Shown here piece by piece: positions 1 through 4,879 of a stretch of DNA of 5,031 bases (position 1 is its first letter; each line of letters opens with the position of its first letter). A program made the position numbers and the translations under genes. The stretch spans positions 1-5,031 of the forward strand of contig CAJMHR010000076.1 of assembly GCA_905213265.1 (NCBI GenBank), in the 5' to 3' direction. The stretch comes from an uncultured Collinsella sp. (GTDB lineage: Bacteria > Actinomycetota > Coriobacteriia > Coriobacteriales > Coriobacteriaceae). The notes under the pieces are model-generated. The model was not told the DNA's origin, did no database searches, and worked only from the letters and a program-made list of their open reading frames with translations.

Positions 1-149
1 GGGTGCGACAGCGCGTAGTAGTAGCTGGACCGGGCCATGCCGGCGCACTCCAGCAGGCGCCCCAGCCCGTGCCCCTCTTCGCGCAGGGCGCTCACGGCCT
101 CGACCTTCGCCCTGGTCAGAGCCCGTCCCTCTCGACCAGGGCACGCAAT
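1..149 (-). CDS. IS3-family transposase OrfB, N-terminal part (partial)
   Basis: This is the beginning of the catalytic half of the transposase, expected to be joined to OrfA by -1 frameshifting into an OrfAB protein. The frame is open from the slippery A7 run to the window edge (about 49 codons). It carries the typical OrfB opening: LTRAKVEAVSALREEG, then LLECAGMARSSYYYAL, matching the 'hxxGhsRSTYYY' helix-turn-helix segment that precedes the DDE integrase core of IS150-like OrfB proteins. The DDE residues are outside the window. No good ribosome binding site and ATG are seen for independent initiation, so the start given is the first codon after the slip (149) rather than a true start. The frame overlaps the last codons of orfA. 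Confidence 0.85.
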   Translation of the reverse strand, partial: MACPGREGRALTRAKVEAVSALREEGHGLGRLLECAGMARSSYYYALSH

Positions 150-155
150 TTTTTT
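109..155 (-). promoter_or_regulatory. Programmed -1 ribosomal frameshift signal (orfA to orfB)
   Basis: On the minus strand a run of seven A (155-149) is positioned as A AAA AAA in the orfA frame. Six bases later a stem begins: GCCCTGGTC (142-134) pairs perfectly with GACCAGGGC (117-109). An inner GAG/CTC (133-131 with 121-119) extends it past a single bulged T (118), leaving a 9-base loop. The orfA stop codon (118-116) lies at the start of the 3' arm. Slippery heptamer, short spacer and stable stem-loop are the parts expected of a -1 frameshift signal in IS3 elements, and the orfB frame is exactly -1 to orfA. Confidence 0.88.
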
Positions 156-607
156 AGGTAGGCCACCTCGGTCTCGAGCCTTCGGCAGCGCTCCTCGAGC
201 TCCTCCTCGCGGGTCCGCGGCCTCGCCTTGGAACCGCTCGGCCGGCCCTTGGGCCTCGGGCGCAGGGCCTCCGCGCCGCCCTCGCGGTATAGCGCGCACC
301 ACTTCTTGAGCGGCGACATCGACATTATGCCGAACGCCGCCATCGCCTCGGCCTTCGTCATGCCGCCGTCGACCACGGCGGAGGCTGCGGCGACCTTCTG
401 CTCGTATGTGTACCTGGCCTGCTTGCCGTCCATGGATAGCAGCACCTCGCTTCCGAACGACCGGTATACGCAGAGCCATTGTCTCACGGTTCCGCGCGGG
501 ACCGACAGCGCCTTCGCCGCAGACTTGTAGCCGTGGCCTCGCTCGAAGAGCCCGATCGCCGCCTTCCTGACCTCGATGTCGTGTTTCACCCTCAAGTCGA
601 CTCGCAT
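116..607 (-). CDS. IS3-family transposase OrfA (helix-turn-helix, leucine zipper)
   Basis: A 163-residue DNA-binding subunit of an IS150-type transposase, close to the usual length for IS150 OrfA. Two helix-turn-helix units are visible. The first spans about residues 12-48 (RKAAIGLFERG, then SAAKALSVPRGTVRQWL). The second spans about 66-112 (YTYEQKVAAASAVVDGGMT, then PLKKWCALYREGG). A basic linker follows (about 116-133, rich in R, P and K), then a charged coiled coil or leucine zipper (about 134-155, EEELEERCRRLETEVAYLKK). The start is the ATG at 607-605, because GGGAGG sits six bases upstream. A TTG further out at 634 would lie inside the terminal repeat and lacks such a site. OrfA alone usually binds the IS ends and restrains transposition. 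The final codons overlap orfB. Confidence 0.9.
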   Translation of the reverse strand: MRVDLRVKHDIEVRKAAIGLFERGHGYKSAAKALSVPRGTVRQWLCVYRSFGSEVLLSMDGKQARYTYEQKVAAASAVVDGGMTKAEAMAAFGIMSMSPLKKWCALYREGGAEALRPRPKGRPSGSKARPRTREEELEERCRRLETEVAYLKKLRALVERDGL

Positions 608-646
608 AAAAAGCCTCCCATTTCTCGTGTCCAAGAAATGGGAGGC
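608..646 (-). terminator. IS-end hairpin with T-run: likely serS terminator and orfA RBS lock
   Basis: A perfect 13-bp stem is formed by 634-646 and 613-625 with an 8-base loop (626-633). On the minus strand it is followed directly by TTTTT (612-608) and then the orfA ATG. Transcripts coming from serS would therefore meet an intrinsic-terminator structure. The 3' arm contains the GGGAGG ribosome binding site of orfA, so in any read-through RNA the site is paired and hidden. A promoter inside the IS end would lack the full 5' arm. Occlusion of the transposase start by a hairpin formed only in incoming transcripts is known for several IS families; its operation here is inferred. Confidence 0.75.
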
Positions 647-652
647 AGTTCA
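629..652 (-). repeat. IS terminal inverted repeat (end upstream of orfA)
   Basis: The minus strand from 652 reads TGAACTGCCTCCCATTTCT, followed by TTGGAC at 634-629. A TG at the tip and a TTGGAC block about 18 bases inside resemble the ends of IS150-group elements. The inner border is approximate because the partner end is outside the window and cannot be aligned. Confidence 0.7.
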
Positions 653-689
653 GAAAGGAGCGCCCTTGCAAATCGCTTATGCAGGCAAC

Positions 690-1973
690 CTACGCAACCG
701 GCTCGATCTTCTCGAGGCCGCCCATGTAGGGACGCAGAACCTCGGGGATCGTGATGGTGCCGTCGGCGTTCTGGTAGTTCTCCAGAATGGCAGCCATGGT
801 ACGGCCAGCCGGCAGACCGGAACCGTTAAGGGTGTGCAGGTAGCGCGAGCCCTTGAAGTTCTCGGGGTCGCGATACTTGATGTTGGCGCGACGGGCCTGG
901 AAGTCGCCGCAATTGGAGCAGGAGCTGATCTCCTTGTAGGCGTTGTAGCTCGGCAGCCAGACCTCGACGTCGTAGGTCTGACGGGCAGAGAAGCCCAGGT
1001 CGCCGGTGCACAGACTAATCACGCGATACGGCAGGCCCAGCTGCTGCAGCAGGTACTCGGCCTCGGCGGTCATGCTCTCGAGCTCCTCGTCGGACTCCTC
1101 CGGCTTGGCGAACTTGACCATCTCGACCTTGTCGAACTCGTGCTGGCGAATGATGCCGCGGGTGTCGCGACCGGCGGAACCGGCCTCCTCGCGGAAGCAG
1201 GGGGTGAAGGCAGTGTAGCGGCGAGGCAGAGTGTCGGCGTCCAGAACCTCACCGGCATGCAGGTTAGTCAGTACGACCTCGGCGGTAGGGATCAGGAAGT
1301 TGTCGCCCGAGACGTGATAGGCGTCGTCCTCAAACTTGGGCAGCTGGCCCGTACCGAACATGGTCTGACGCTTGACGACGATGGGCGGCCACCACTCCTT
1401 GAAGCCACGGCTCGTGTGCGTGTCCAGGAAGAAGTTGATAAGGGCGCGCTCCAGGCGGGCGCCGGCGCCACCGAGAACGGTGAAGCGGCTACCGGAGAGC
1501 TTGTTGCCGCGCTCGAAGTCGAGGATGTCCAGATCGGTGCCCAGATCCCAGTGCGGCTTAAAGTCGAAGTCGAACTCGCGCGGGGTGCCCCAGCGGCGAC
1601 GCTCGATGTTCTCGTCCTCGTCCTTACCGTACGGGGTGGCCTCGCACGGAATGTTGGGCAGGTGAGCCATGAAATCGTACTGCTCCTGCTCAAGAGCGGT
1701 ACGGCGCTCGGCCAGACCGTCGATCTTCTCGTTGACGGCGCGCACGGCCTCCTTGGCGGCCTCGGCCTCGTCCTTCTTGCCCTCCTTCATCAGGGCGCCA
1801 ATCTTCTTGGACTCGGCGTTACGCGTGGCCTGGAGCTCCTCGACCTCGGTGATGACGGCACGGCGCTCGTCGTCGAGTTCAAAGAACTTCTCGCGATCCC
1901 AAGACGTCTGGCGATTTGCCATGGCGGTATCGATGGCATCGGGGTTCTCGCGAACAAACTTGATATCAAGCAT
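690..1973 (-). CDS. serS: Seryl-tRNA synthetase (class II)
   Basis: A cytoplasmic enzyme that activates serine with ATP and loads it on tRNA-Ser (and tRNA-Sec where present). It has 427 residues, the normal family length. Residues about 1-105 form the N-terminal domain opening MLDIKFVRENPD, with the charged antiparallel coiled-coil arm (about 28-100) that contacts the tRNA long variable arm. The class II core follows: motif 1 around 175-200 (GFKEWWPPIVV), the serine-pocket TAE at 230-232, motif 2 with CFREEAGSAGRDTRG (259-273), SSCSNCGDFQARR at 350-362, and motif 3 GLPAGRTMAAILENYQ (386-401) with Arg391. The start at 1973 is preferred over an in-frame ATG at 2000 because GGAGG lies five bases upstream and homologues begin MLD. 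It has its own leader and promoter region, divergent from a small membrane-protein gene. Its stop is 37 bp from an IS end. Confidence 0.97.
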   Translation of the reverse strand: MLDIKFVRENPDAIDTAMANRQTSWDREKFFELDDERRAVITEVEELQATRNAESKKIGALMKEGKKDEAEAAKEAVRAVNEKIDGLAERRTALEQEQYDFMAHLPNIPCEATPYGKDEDENIERRRWGTPREFDFDFKPHWDLGTDLDILDFERGNKLSGSRFTVLGGAGARLERALINFFLDTHTSRGFKEWWPPIVVKRQTMFGTGQLPKFEDDAYHVSGDNFLIPTAEVVLTNLHAGEVLDADTLPRRYTAFTPCFREEAGSAGRDTRGIIRQHEFDKVEMVKFAKPEESDEELESMTAEAEYLLQQLGLPYRVISLCTGDLGFSARQTYDVEVWLPSYNAYKEISSCSNCGDFQARRANIKYRDPENFKGSRYLHTLNGSGLPAGRTMAAILENYQNADGTITIPEVLRPYMGGLEKIEPVA

Positions 1974-2002
1974 AAGATCCTCCGGCGATATACATTCCAT
2001 TT

Positions 2003-2041
2003 AGGTTGCAACCTTGTACATGTATGGGCAAGTATATACTT
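2003..2041. promoter_or_regulatory. Three stacked palindromes in the serS divergent region (possible operators)
   Basis: Within 39 bases there are three perfect palindromes: AGGTTGCAACCT (2003-2014), TACATGTA (2017-2024) and AAGTATATACTT (2030-2041). The third contains TATACT on both strands, so the two divergent -10 elements overlap inside it. The first lies downstream of the serS promoter candidate and around the -35 of the plus-strand one. The symmetry is seen directly. Binding by a dimeric regulator is only an inference, and no regulator gene lies in the window. Confidence 0.4.
2014..2040 (+). promoter_or_regulatory. Candidate promoter of the small membrane-protein gene
   Basis: The plus strand has TATACT at 2035-2040, one base from the TATAAT consensus, and TTGTAC at 2014-2019 as a possible -35. 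The spacer is 15 bases, which is short. A transcript would begin near 2047 and leave a leader of nearly 40 bases before the ATG at 2085. The -10 overlaps the candidate serS -10 on the other strand. Confidence 0.35.
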
Positions 2042-2060
2042 ATGAGCGTTTACGACCCAA
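2033..2060 (-). promoter_or_regulatory. Candidate serS promoter
   Basis: The minus strand has TTGGGT at 2060-2055 as a possible -35 and TATATA at 2038-2033 as a -10, 16 bases apart. TATACT at 2036-2031 would also serve with an 18-base spacer. This would give a serS leader of roughly 50 bases. The -35 match is partial, so this is a prediction only. Confidence 0.4.
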
Positions 2061-2084
2061 CCCAACTACGCAAGAAGGCACCCA

Positions 2085-2258
2085 ATGGACGCAGTTTTTT
2101 CCTTTTTGTTTGGCACCCGCACCGGTTTTGCCATCCTTTTCGCCGGCGGCATCCTGCTGTTTGCGATTCTTGCCTTTGTGATGGAGAAGCGCACCCATAA
2201 GATGTATGTCGACCGCGGCCCCAAGTCCGAGGATGAAGAAGACAGCTTCTGGGACTAA
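2085..2258 (+). CDS. Small single-pass membrane protein, 57 residues, function unknown
   Basis: I do not recognise a named function. The protein starts MDAVFSFLFGTRTG, has one hydrophobic helix at about residues 14-33 (FAILFAGGILLFAILAFVM), then a basic stretch MEKRTHK (33-39) and an acidic, aromatic tail (SEDEEDSFWD, 48-57). By the positive-inside rule the basic tail side is probably cytoplasmic. AGAAGG at 2073-2078 lies six bases before the ATG, a good ribosome binding site, and the frame ends just upstream of a strong terminator. A TATACT -10 candidate stands about 45 bases upstream. These signals and the sensible protein layout support a real gene. It is transcribed divergently from serS and convergently with proC, so it is a single-gene unit. 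It may belong to an uncharacterised coriobacterial small-protein family. Confidence 0.75.
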   Translation: MDAVFSFLFGTRTGFAILFAGGILLFAILAFVMEKRTHKMYVDRGPKSEDEEDSFWD

Positions 2259-2270
2259 CCTGCAAAAAAA

Positions 2271-2399
2271 GACAGGCTTATTTTGGTCGGTTTTATCTGG
2301 GCAAACGTAAGCGCCCCGCAACTGGAATTGAGCCAGTTGCGGGGCGCTTTTTGCTCAAGGTACAAAACCGCAGGAAAAACCTGCCAAAATAAATCTGTC
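2271..2399. repeat. Long imperfect inverted repeat enclosing the terminator
   Basis: The left arm (2271-2300, GACAGGCTTATTTTGGTCGG onward) matches the reverse complement of 2368-2399 (GACAGATTTATTTTGGCAGG onward) through blocks GACAG, TTATTTTGG, GGTTTT and CTG, separated by two-base differences. The terminator stem lies at the centre, so the whole unit is about 130 bp of nested symmetry. The right arm also contains a small hairpin, GCAGG/CCTGC with five A between (2370-2384). On the minus strand this could be a weak terminator for proC. The unit resembles a non-coding mobile or REP-like repeat, but no second copy is in the window. Confidence 0.55.
2309..2352 (+). terminator. Strong intrinsic terminator after the small membrane-protein gene
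   Basis: A perfect 17-bp stem (2309-2325 with 2333-2349), mostly G/C, encloses a 7-base loop and runs into TTTTT (2348-2352) on the plus strand. It lies 50 bases after the small-gene stop. On the minus strand it is followed by only two T and then ACG, so it would stop proC transcripts less well, although the stem itself could slow them. Confidence 0.92.
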
Positions 2400-2413
2400 C
2401 CTTATTGGTCAGT

Positions 2414-3184
2414 TTACTGGAGGGTTGCGTCGATGGCCTTGACGAGGGCGCTGCGCATGCCGGCGTCCTCGAGCGCGACGACGCCTTTGATGGTAGCACC
2501 GCCGGGCGAGCACACGGCATCCTTCATCGCTGCGGGATGCTGACCGGTTGCAAGCTGCAGCTTTGCCGTACCCAGCACCATCTGGCTCACAATGCGATAG
2601 GCATCGGTGCGCGGAATACCGTGTTTGACAGCCGCATCGCCCAGAGCCTCGATCGCCATGGCGACAAACGCCGGGGCGCAACCGCCCACGGTACCGCCCA
2701 CAAACAGCAGACTCGAATCGAGCTCGACCACCGTGCCAAGCTTTCCGAGCAGACCGAGCACCGTGGCACGCTGCTCTTCGCTAAGCGTGGAAGCCTTCTC
2801 GCAGGCGATAACGCCCTCGCCCACCGAAACCGGCGTGTTGGGCACCGTCGAAATATGAGCGACACCTGGCAGGGCCTGTTCCCACTTGGCACTATCCCAG
2901 GTCCAGGCGACCGAAAGGACGACCTTGTCGGCAAGCGCATCCTTGAGTGGAGCGAAGACCTTCTCAATCATGTACGGCTTGACCGCCGCAACCACGATAT
3001 CGGACGCGGCAACAACATCCGCCGCATCGTGGCAGGCAGCCATGCCCCGCGCCTCGCAACGCTCAACCAGAGCATCGTAGCGGCCTGCGCAGGCGCACAT
3101 GTCGCCCGCGGCCACGCCGGCGGCAATCCAGCCATCGGCCATAGCGCTCGCCATATTGCCAAAACCGACAAATCCGATCTTCAT
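2414..3184 (-). CDS. proC: Pyrroline-5-carboxylate reductase (divergent ProC)
   Basis: Predicted cytoplasmic enzyme of the last step of proline synthesis, reducing 1-pyrroline-5-carboxylate to proline with NAD(P)H. It has 256 residues, slightly short for the family. The N-terminal Rossmann fold opens MKIGFVGFGNMASAM (GxGxM at 7-11), with VAAVKP at 65-70. The C-terminal dimerisation and substrate domain shows VPNTPVSVGEG (114-124), IEALGDAAVKHGIPR (178-192) and SPGGATIKG (226-234), with Thr231 at the usual substrate-contact position. Some motifs deviate: GCAPAF replaces the common GSGPAY, and VPN replaces MPN. The start at 3184 has GAGAGGA nine bases upstream; an in-frame ATG at 3208 has its purine run touching the codon and is less likely. 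It follows rlmH by 73 bp with no clear terminator between, so shared transcription is possible. Confidence 0.9.
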   Translation of the reverse strand: MKIGFVGFGNMASAMADGWIAAGVAAGDMCACAGRYDALVERCEARGMAACHDAADVVAASDIVVAAVKPYMIEKVFAPLKDALADKVVLSVAWTWDSAKWEQALPGVAHISTVPNTPVSVGEGVIACEKASTLSEEQRATVLGLLGKLGTVVELDSSLLFVGGTVGGCAPAFVAMAIEALGDAAVKHGIPRTDAYRIVSQMVLGTAKLQLATGQHPAAMKDAVCSPGGATIKGVVALEDAGMRSALVKAIDATLQ

Positions 3185-3257
3185 ATCACACAGTCCTCTC
3201 AGATGCATTCCTCAAAACGAAAGTCATTGTCCCACGCCATTGTTTCGTATTGCCGAC

Positions 3258-3728
3258 CTACTTGTGATACGGCTCGCCACGGCTAATCTTGCAGGCGCGG
3301 TAGATCTGTTCCAGCAACACCACGCGCGCCAGGTTGTGCGGCAAGGTAATGCGTCCAAAGCTGAGCATCTCGTCGGCGCGGGCGCGCACGGCATCGCTCA
3401 CGCCGTCCGATCCGCCGATTACAAAAGCGATGTCGCTGTTGCCTCTCAGCATGAGGTCATCGAGGCGGGCCGAGAACTCCTCGCTCGAACGCTCCTTGCC
3501 CTCGATAGCCAGCAGAATCACATGTGCCCGCGGTGGCAGGGCAGCAAGAATCGCCGCGCCTTCTTTGTTGCGCGCGGCATCCACGCCGCCCGCCTTGGCC
3601 GGATCGATATCGGCAACCTCGCGCATATCTACCTTGGCATAGGCGCCTAGGCGTTTGGTGTATTCGGCGCACGCGTCCTTCCAAAAGCGCTCTTTGAGCT
3701 TGCCAACGCAAACAACGGTATATTTCAC
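3258..3728 (-). CDS. rlmH: 23S rRNA (pseudouridine1915-N3)-methyltransferase RlmH
   Basis: A SPOUT-class methyltransferase that methylates N3 of pseudouridine 1915 in helix 69 of 23S rRNA, acting on assembled 70S ribosomes with S-adenosylmethionine. The 156 residues match the family length of about 155-160. Family signatures are MKYTVVCVGKLKERFW at the N terminus, LLAIEGKERSSEEFSARL (72-89), the cofactor-loop segment FVIGGSDGVS (102-111), and the invariant ending HNLARVVLLEQIYRA (131-145) and GEPYHK (151-156). The start codon is GTG (3728-3726), supported by AAAGGAG nine bases upstream and by the standard N terminus. That ribosome binding site overlaps the final codons and stop of the upstream SPFH gene, only 6 bp away, so the two are probably co-transcribed and may be translationally coupled. 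Confidence 0.97.
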   Translation of the reverse strand: MKYTVVCVGKLKERFWKDACAEYTKRLGAYAKVDMREVADIDPAKAGGVDAARNKEGAAILAALPPRAHVILLAIEGKERSSEEFSARLDDLMLRGNSDIAFVIGGSDGVSDAVRARADEMLSFGRITLPHNLARVVLLEQIYRACKISRGEPYHK

Positions 3729-3734
3729 GCGCGT

Positions 3735-4673
3735 CTACTCCTTTGACTCGTTCTGAACTTTGCCGGCGGTCAGCATCTGCTCGAACATCGAGGCCGACTG
3801 CGAGAAATCGCTCGGCAGCACGACCGTCGAGGTTTTGCCCGTGCGAGCGAACTCCGTCATCATCTCGGACCACTGCGTAAACATGAACAGCTGGTTGGCC
3901 TCATCGTTGCCGACGCCCGTCTCCTGGATGATCTCGAGCGAATCTTTGATGCCCAGAGCAATGGCCTTGCGCTGGTTGGCGATGCCCTCGCCCGCCTTTT
4001 CCATTGCCTCGGCCTCGGCGGTCGCCTCGGTAACGCGCTTGATGCGATCGGCCTCGGCGAGCTCCTGTGCAGCGGCGCGCTTTCGCTGGGCAGCGTTGAT
4101 GTCGTTCATGGAGTTCTCGACCTCGGTCGGCAGCGCGATCTTGGTGATAAGTGTCGACACGAGGGTAAAGCCGTAGGCGGCCATCTGCTCGGACACGGTG
4201 GCGTTGACGTCCTTGGCGATATCGTCTTTTTTGGCAAAGACCTCATCGAGCGTGTAGACGGGGATAGAAGAGCGCAGGGCATCGGTGATGAAGTCACGCA
4301 TTTGGTCGACGGGCTCCTGCAGCATGTAGTAGCTCTTGTAGATGCCCGAATCTGCCGGGCCGGCGCCCATGTCATAGCTCACGTGGTACTGAGCAGAGAC
4401 CTCAAGGCCGATAGTCACGTTGTCCTGGGTCTTAACGTCGATGCCAAAACCGTTTTTCATGGTGCGCAGACTCACCGTGGCGGCTTTACGGTCGATTACG
4501 GGCACCTTCATGTGGAAGCCCGCGTTGACGATGCGGTTGAACTTGCCCAGGCGCTCAATGATCACAGCATGCTGCTGTTCAACGACATAGCAGGCGTTGG
4601 GAAGCAGTAACAACAAAATGATGATGGGAATCAAAAGGCTGGTAAGGGCGGCGATGATACCGGACAACAGCAT
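3735..4673 (-). CDS. SPFH/band 7 membrane protein, HIR-like (stomatin/prohibitin superfamily)
   Basis: A 312-residue membrane-anchored scaffold-type protein. An N-terminal hydrophobic helix (about 5-25, LTSLLIPIIILLLLLP) anchors it, followed by the SPFH domain (about 28-205) with VEQQHAVIIERLGKFNRI near its start and IPVYTLDEVFAKKDDIAKDV (137-156). A charged, alanine- and glutamate-rich coiled coil follows (about 190-235, NDINAAQRKRAAAQELAEAD), as expected for ring-forming oligomers. The DEVF..K.DIAK, AYG and M.DINAA.R pattern looks closest, from memory, to the HIR (hypersensitive-induced reaction) subgroup known from plants and many bacteria. The start at 4673 has AGGAG five bases upstream; an in-frame ATG at 4694 has no such site. 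Family members organise membrane microdomains or regulate membrane proteases, but the partner here is unknown: no NfeD-like or protease gene is adjacent. It heads the SPFH-rlmH(-proC) cluster. Confidence 0.9.
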   Translation of the reverse strand: MLLSGIIAALTSLLIPIIILLLLLPNACYVVEQQHAVIIERLGKFNRIVNAGFHMKVPVIDRKAATVSLRTMKNGFGIDVKTQDNVTIGLEVSAQYHVSYDMGAGPADSGIYKSYYMLQEPVDQMRDFITDALRSSIPVYTLDEVFAKKDDIAKDVNATVSEQMAAYGFTLVSTLITKIALPTEVENSMNDINAAQRKRAAAQELAEADRIKRVTEATAEAEAMEKAGEGIANQRKAIALGIKDSLEIIQETGVGNDEANQLFMFTQWSEMMTEFARTGKTSTVVLPSDFSQSASMFEQMLTAGKVQNESKE

Positions 4674-4705
4674 GGTCTCTCCTCTGATAGGCATACGTTG
4701 GCACT

Positions 4706-4734
4706 AGGATACCCGTCCAAGGAGATCGTGCATA
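4706..4734 (-). promoter_or_regulatory. Possible promoter of the SPFH-rlmH cluster
   Basis: The minus strand has TATCCT at 4711-4706 as a -10 candidate, about 33 bases before the SPFH start. The best -35 is only a poor match (TTATGC, 18 bases upstream). A promoter must lie between the terminator at 4737-4761 and the gene unless transcription reads through, so the location is sensible, but the motif is weak. Confidence 0.3.
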
Positions 4735-4736
4735 AC

Positions 4737-4761
4737 AAAAAAGCCCCCATTGCTAGGAGCT
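4737..4761 (-). terminator. Minus-strand intrinsic terminator upstream of the SPFH gene
   Basis: On the minus strand AGCTCC (4761-4756) pairs with GGGGCT (4747-4742), including one G-T pair, around an 8-base loop, and a T run follows (4742-4737). It would end a transcript coming from the right side of the window. No gene that could feed it is recognisable within 4762-5031. Confidence 0.6.
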
Positions 4762-4773
4762 CTTTCATTTAAT

Positions 4774-4807
4774 GGTGCGGGCGAAAGGACGTCCGCGTAT
4801 CCGCACC
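4774..4807. repeat. GC-rich hairpin, 7-bp stem
   Basis: GGTGCGG (4774-4780) pairs perfectly with CCGCACC (4801-4807). A competing inner stem, GCGGGCG with CGTCCGC (4778-4784 and 4791-4797, one G-T pair), could form instead. There is no T-run on either side, so it does not look like a terminator. On the minus strand it sits directly before the terminator at 4737-4761. Confidence 0.5.
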
Positions 4808-4879
4808 GGCTTCGGCCGCCTGCCGGCGTCCTCGCCAGCTCGCTAAAAACGCTCCGCGTTTTCTTTACGCTCGCTCCTT

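Larger units (their letters stand above)
1..652 (-). mobile_element. IS3-family (IS150-like) insertion sequence, one end, cut by the window edge
   Basis: The segment holds orfA, an A7 frameshift site and the start of orfB in the -1 frame, which is the IS3-family arrangement. The outer boundary is placed at 652 because the minus strand there begins TGAACTGCC and continues to TTGGAC, which resembles IS150-type terminal inverted repeats starting with TG. The element reads away from serS, whose stop codon is 37 bp outside. The opposite end and most of orfB lie beyond position 1, so the total length, the partner repeat and any target-site duplication cannot be checked here. No internal stop or frameshift damages the visible part, so it may be intact. 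The IS looks more GC-rich than the neighbouring genes, consistent with acquisition. Confidence 0.88.

Noticed and set aside
608..634. Longer orfA starting at TTG 634.
   Set aside because: The TTG lies inside the IS terminal repeat and hairpin loop; the ATG at 607 has a proper ribosome site at the right distance.
1974..2000. Longer serS starting at ATG 2000.
   Set aside because: No ribosome site before it; the ATG at 1973 has GGAGG five bases upstream and gives the family-typical MLDIKFVR start.
576..2045. A very long plus-strand open frame (about 489 codons) opposite serS.
   Set aside because: It mirrors serS, a fully recognisable gene, on the other strand. GC-rich codon bias removes stops from the antisense frame; its product is a low-complexity L/V/A/G-rich sequence with no family resemblance.
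3185..3208. Longer proC starting at ATG 3208.
   Set aside because: GAGGA touches the ATG with no spacer, and the extra residues precede the normal Rossmann start MKIGFVG.
3185..3257. A proC promoter or rlmH terminator in the 73-bp gap.
   Set aside because: No hairpin with T-run and no convincing -35/-10 pair was found; the gap holds only the proC ribosome site.
2405..3286. A plus-strand open frame of about 293 codons opposite proC.
   Set aside because: Antisense shadow of proC and the gap after it; no ribosome binding site, and no domain in a histidine- and arginine-rich product.
4674..4694. Longer SPFH protein starting at ATG 4694.
   Set aside because: No purine-rich site upstream, while its second codons form the AGGAG site used by the ATG at 4673.
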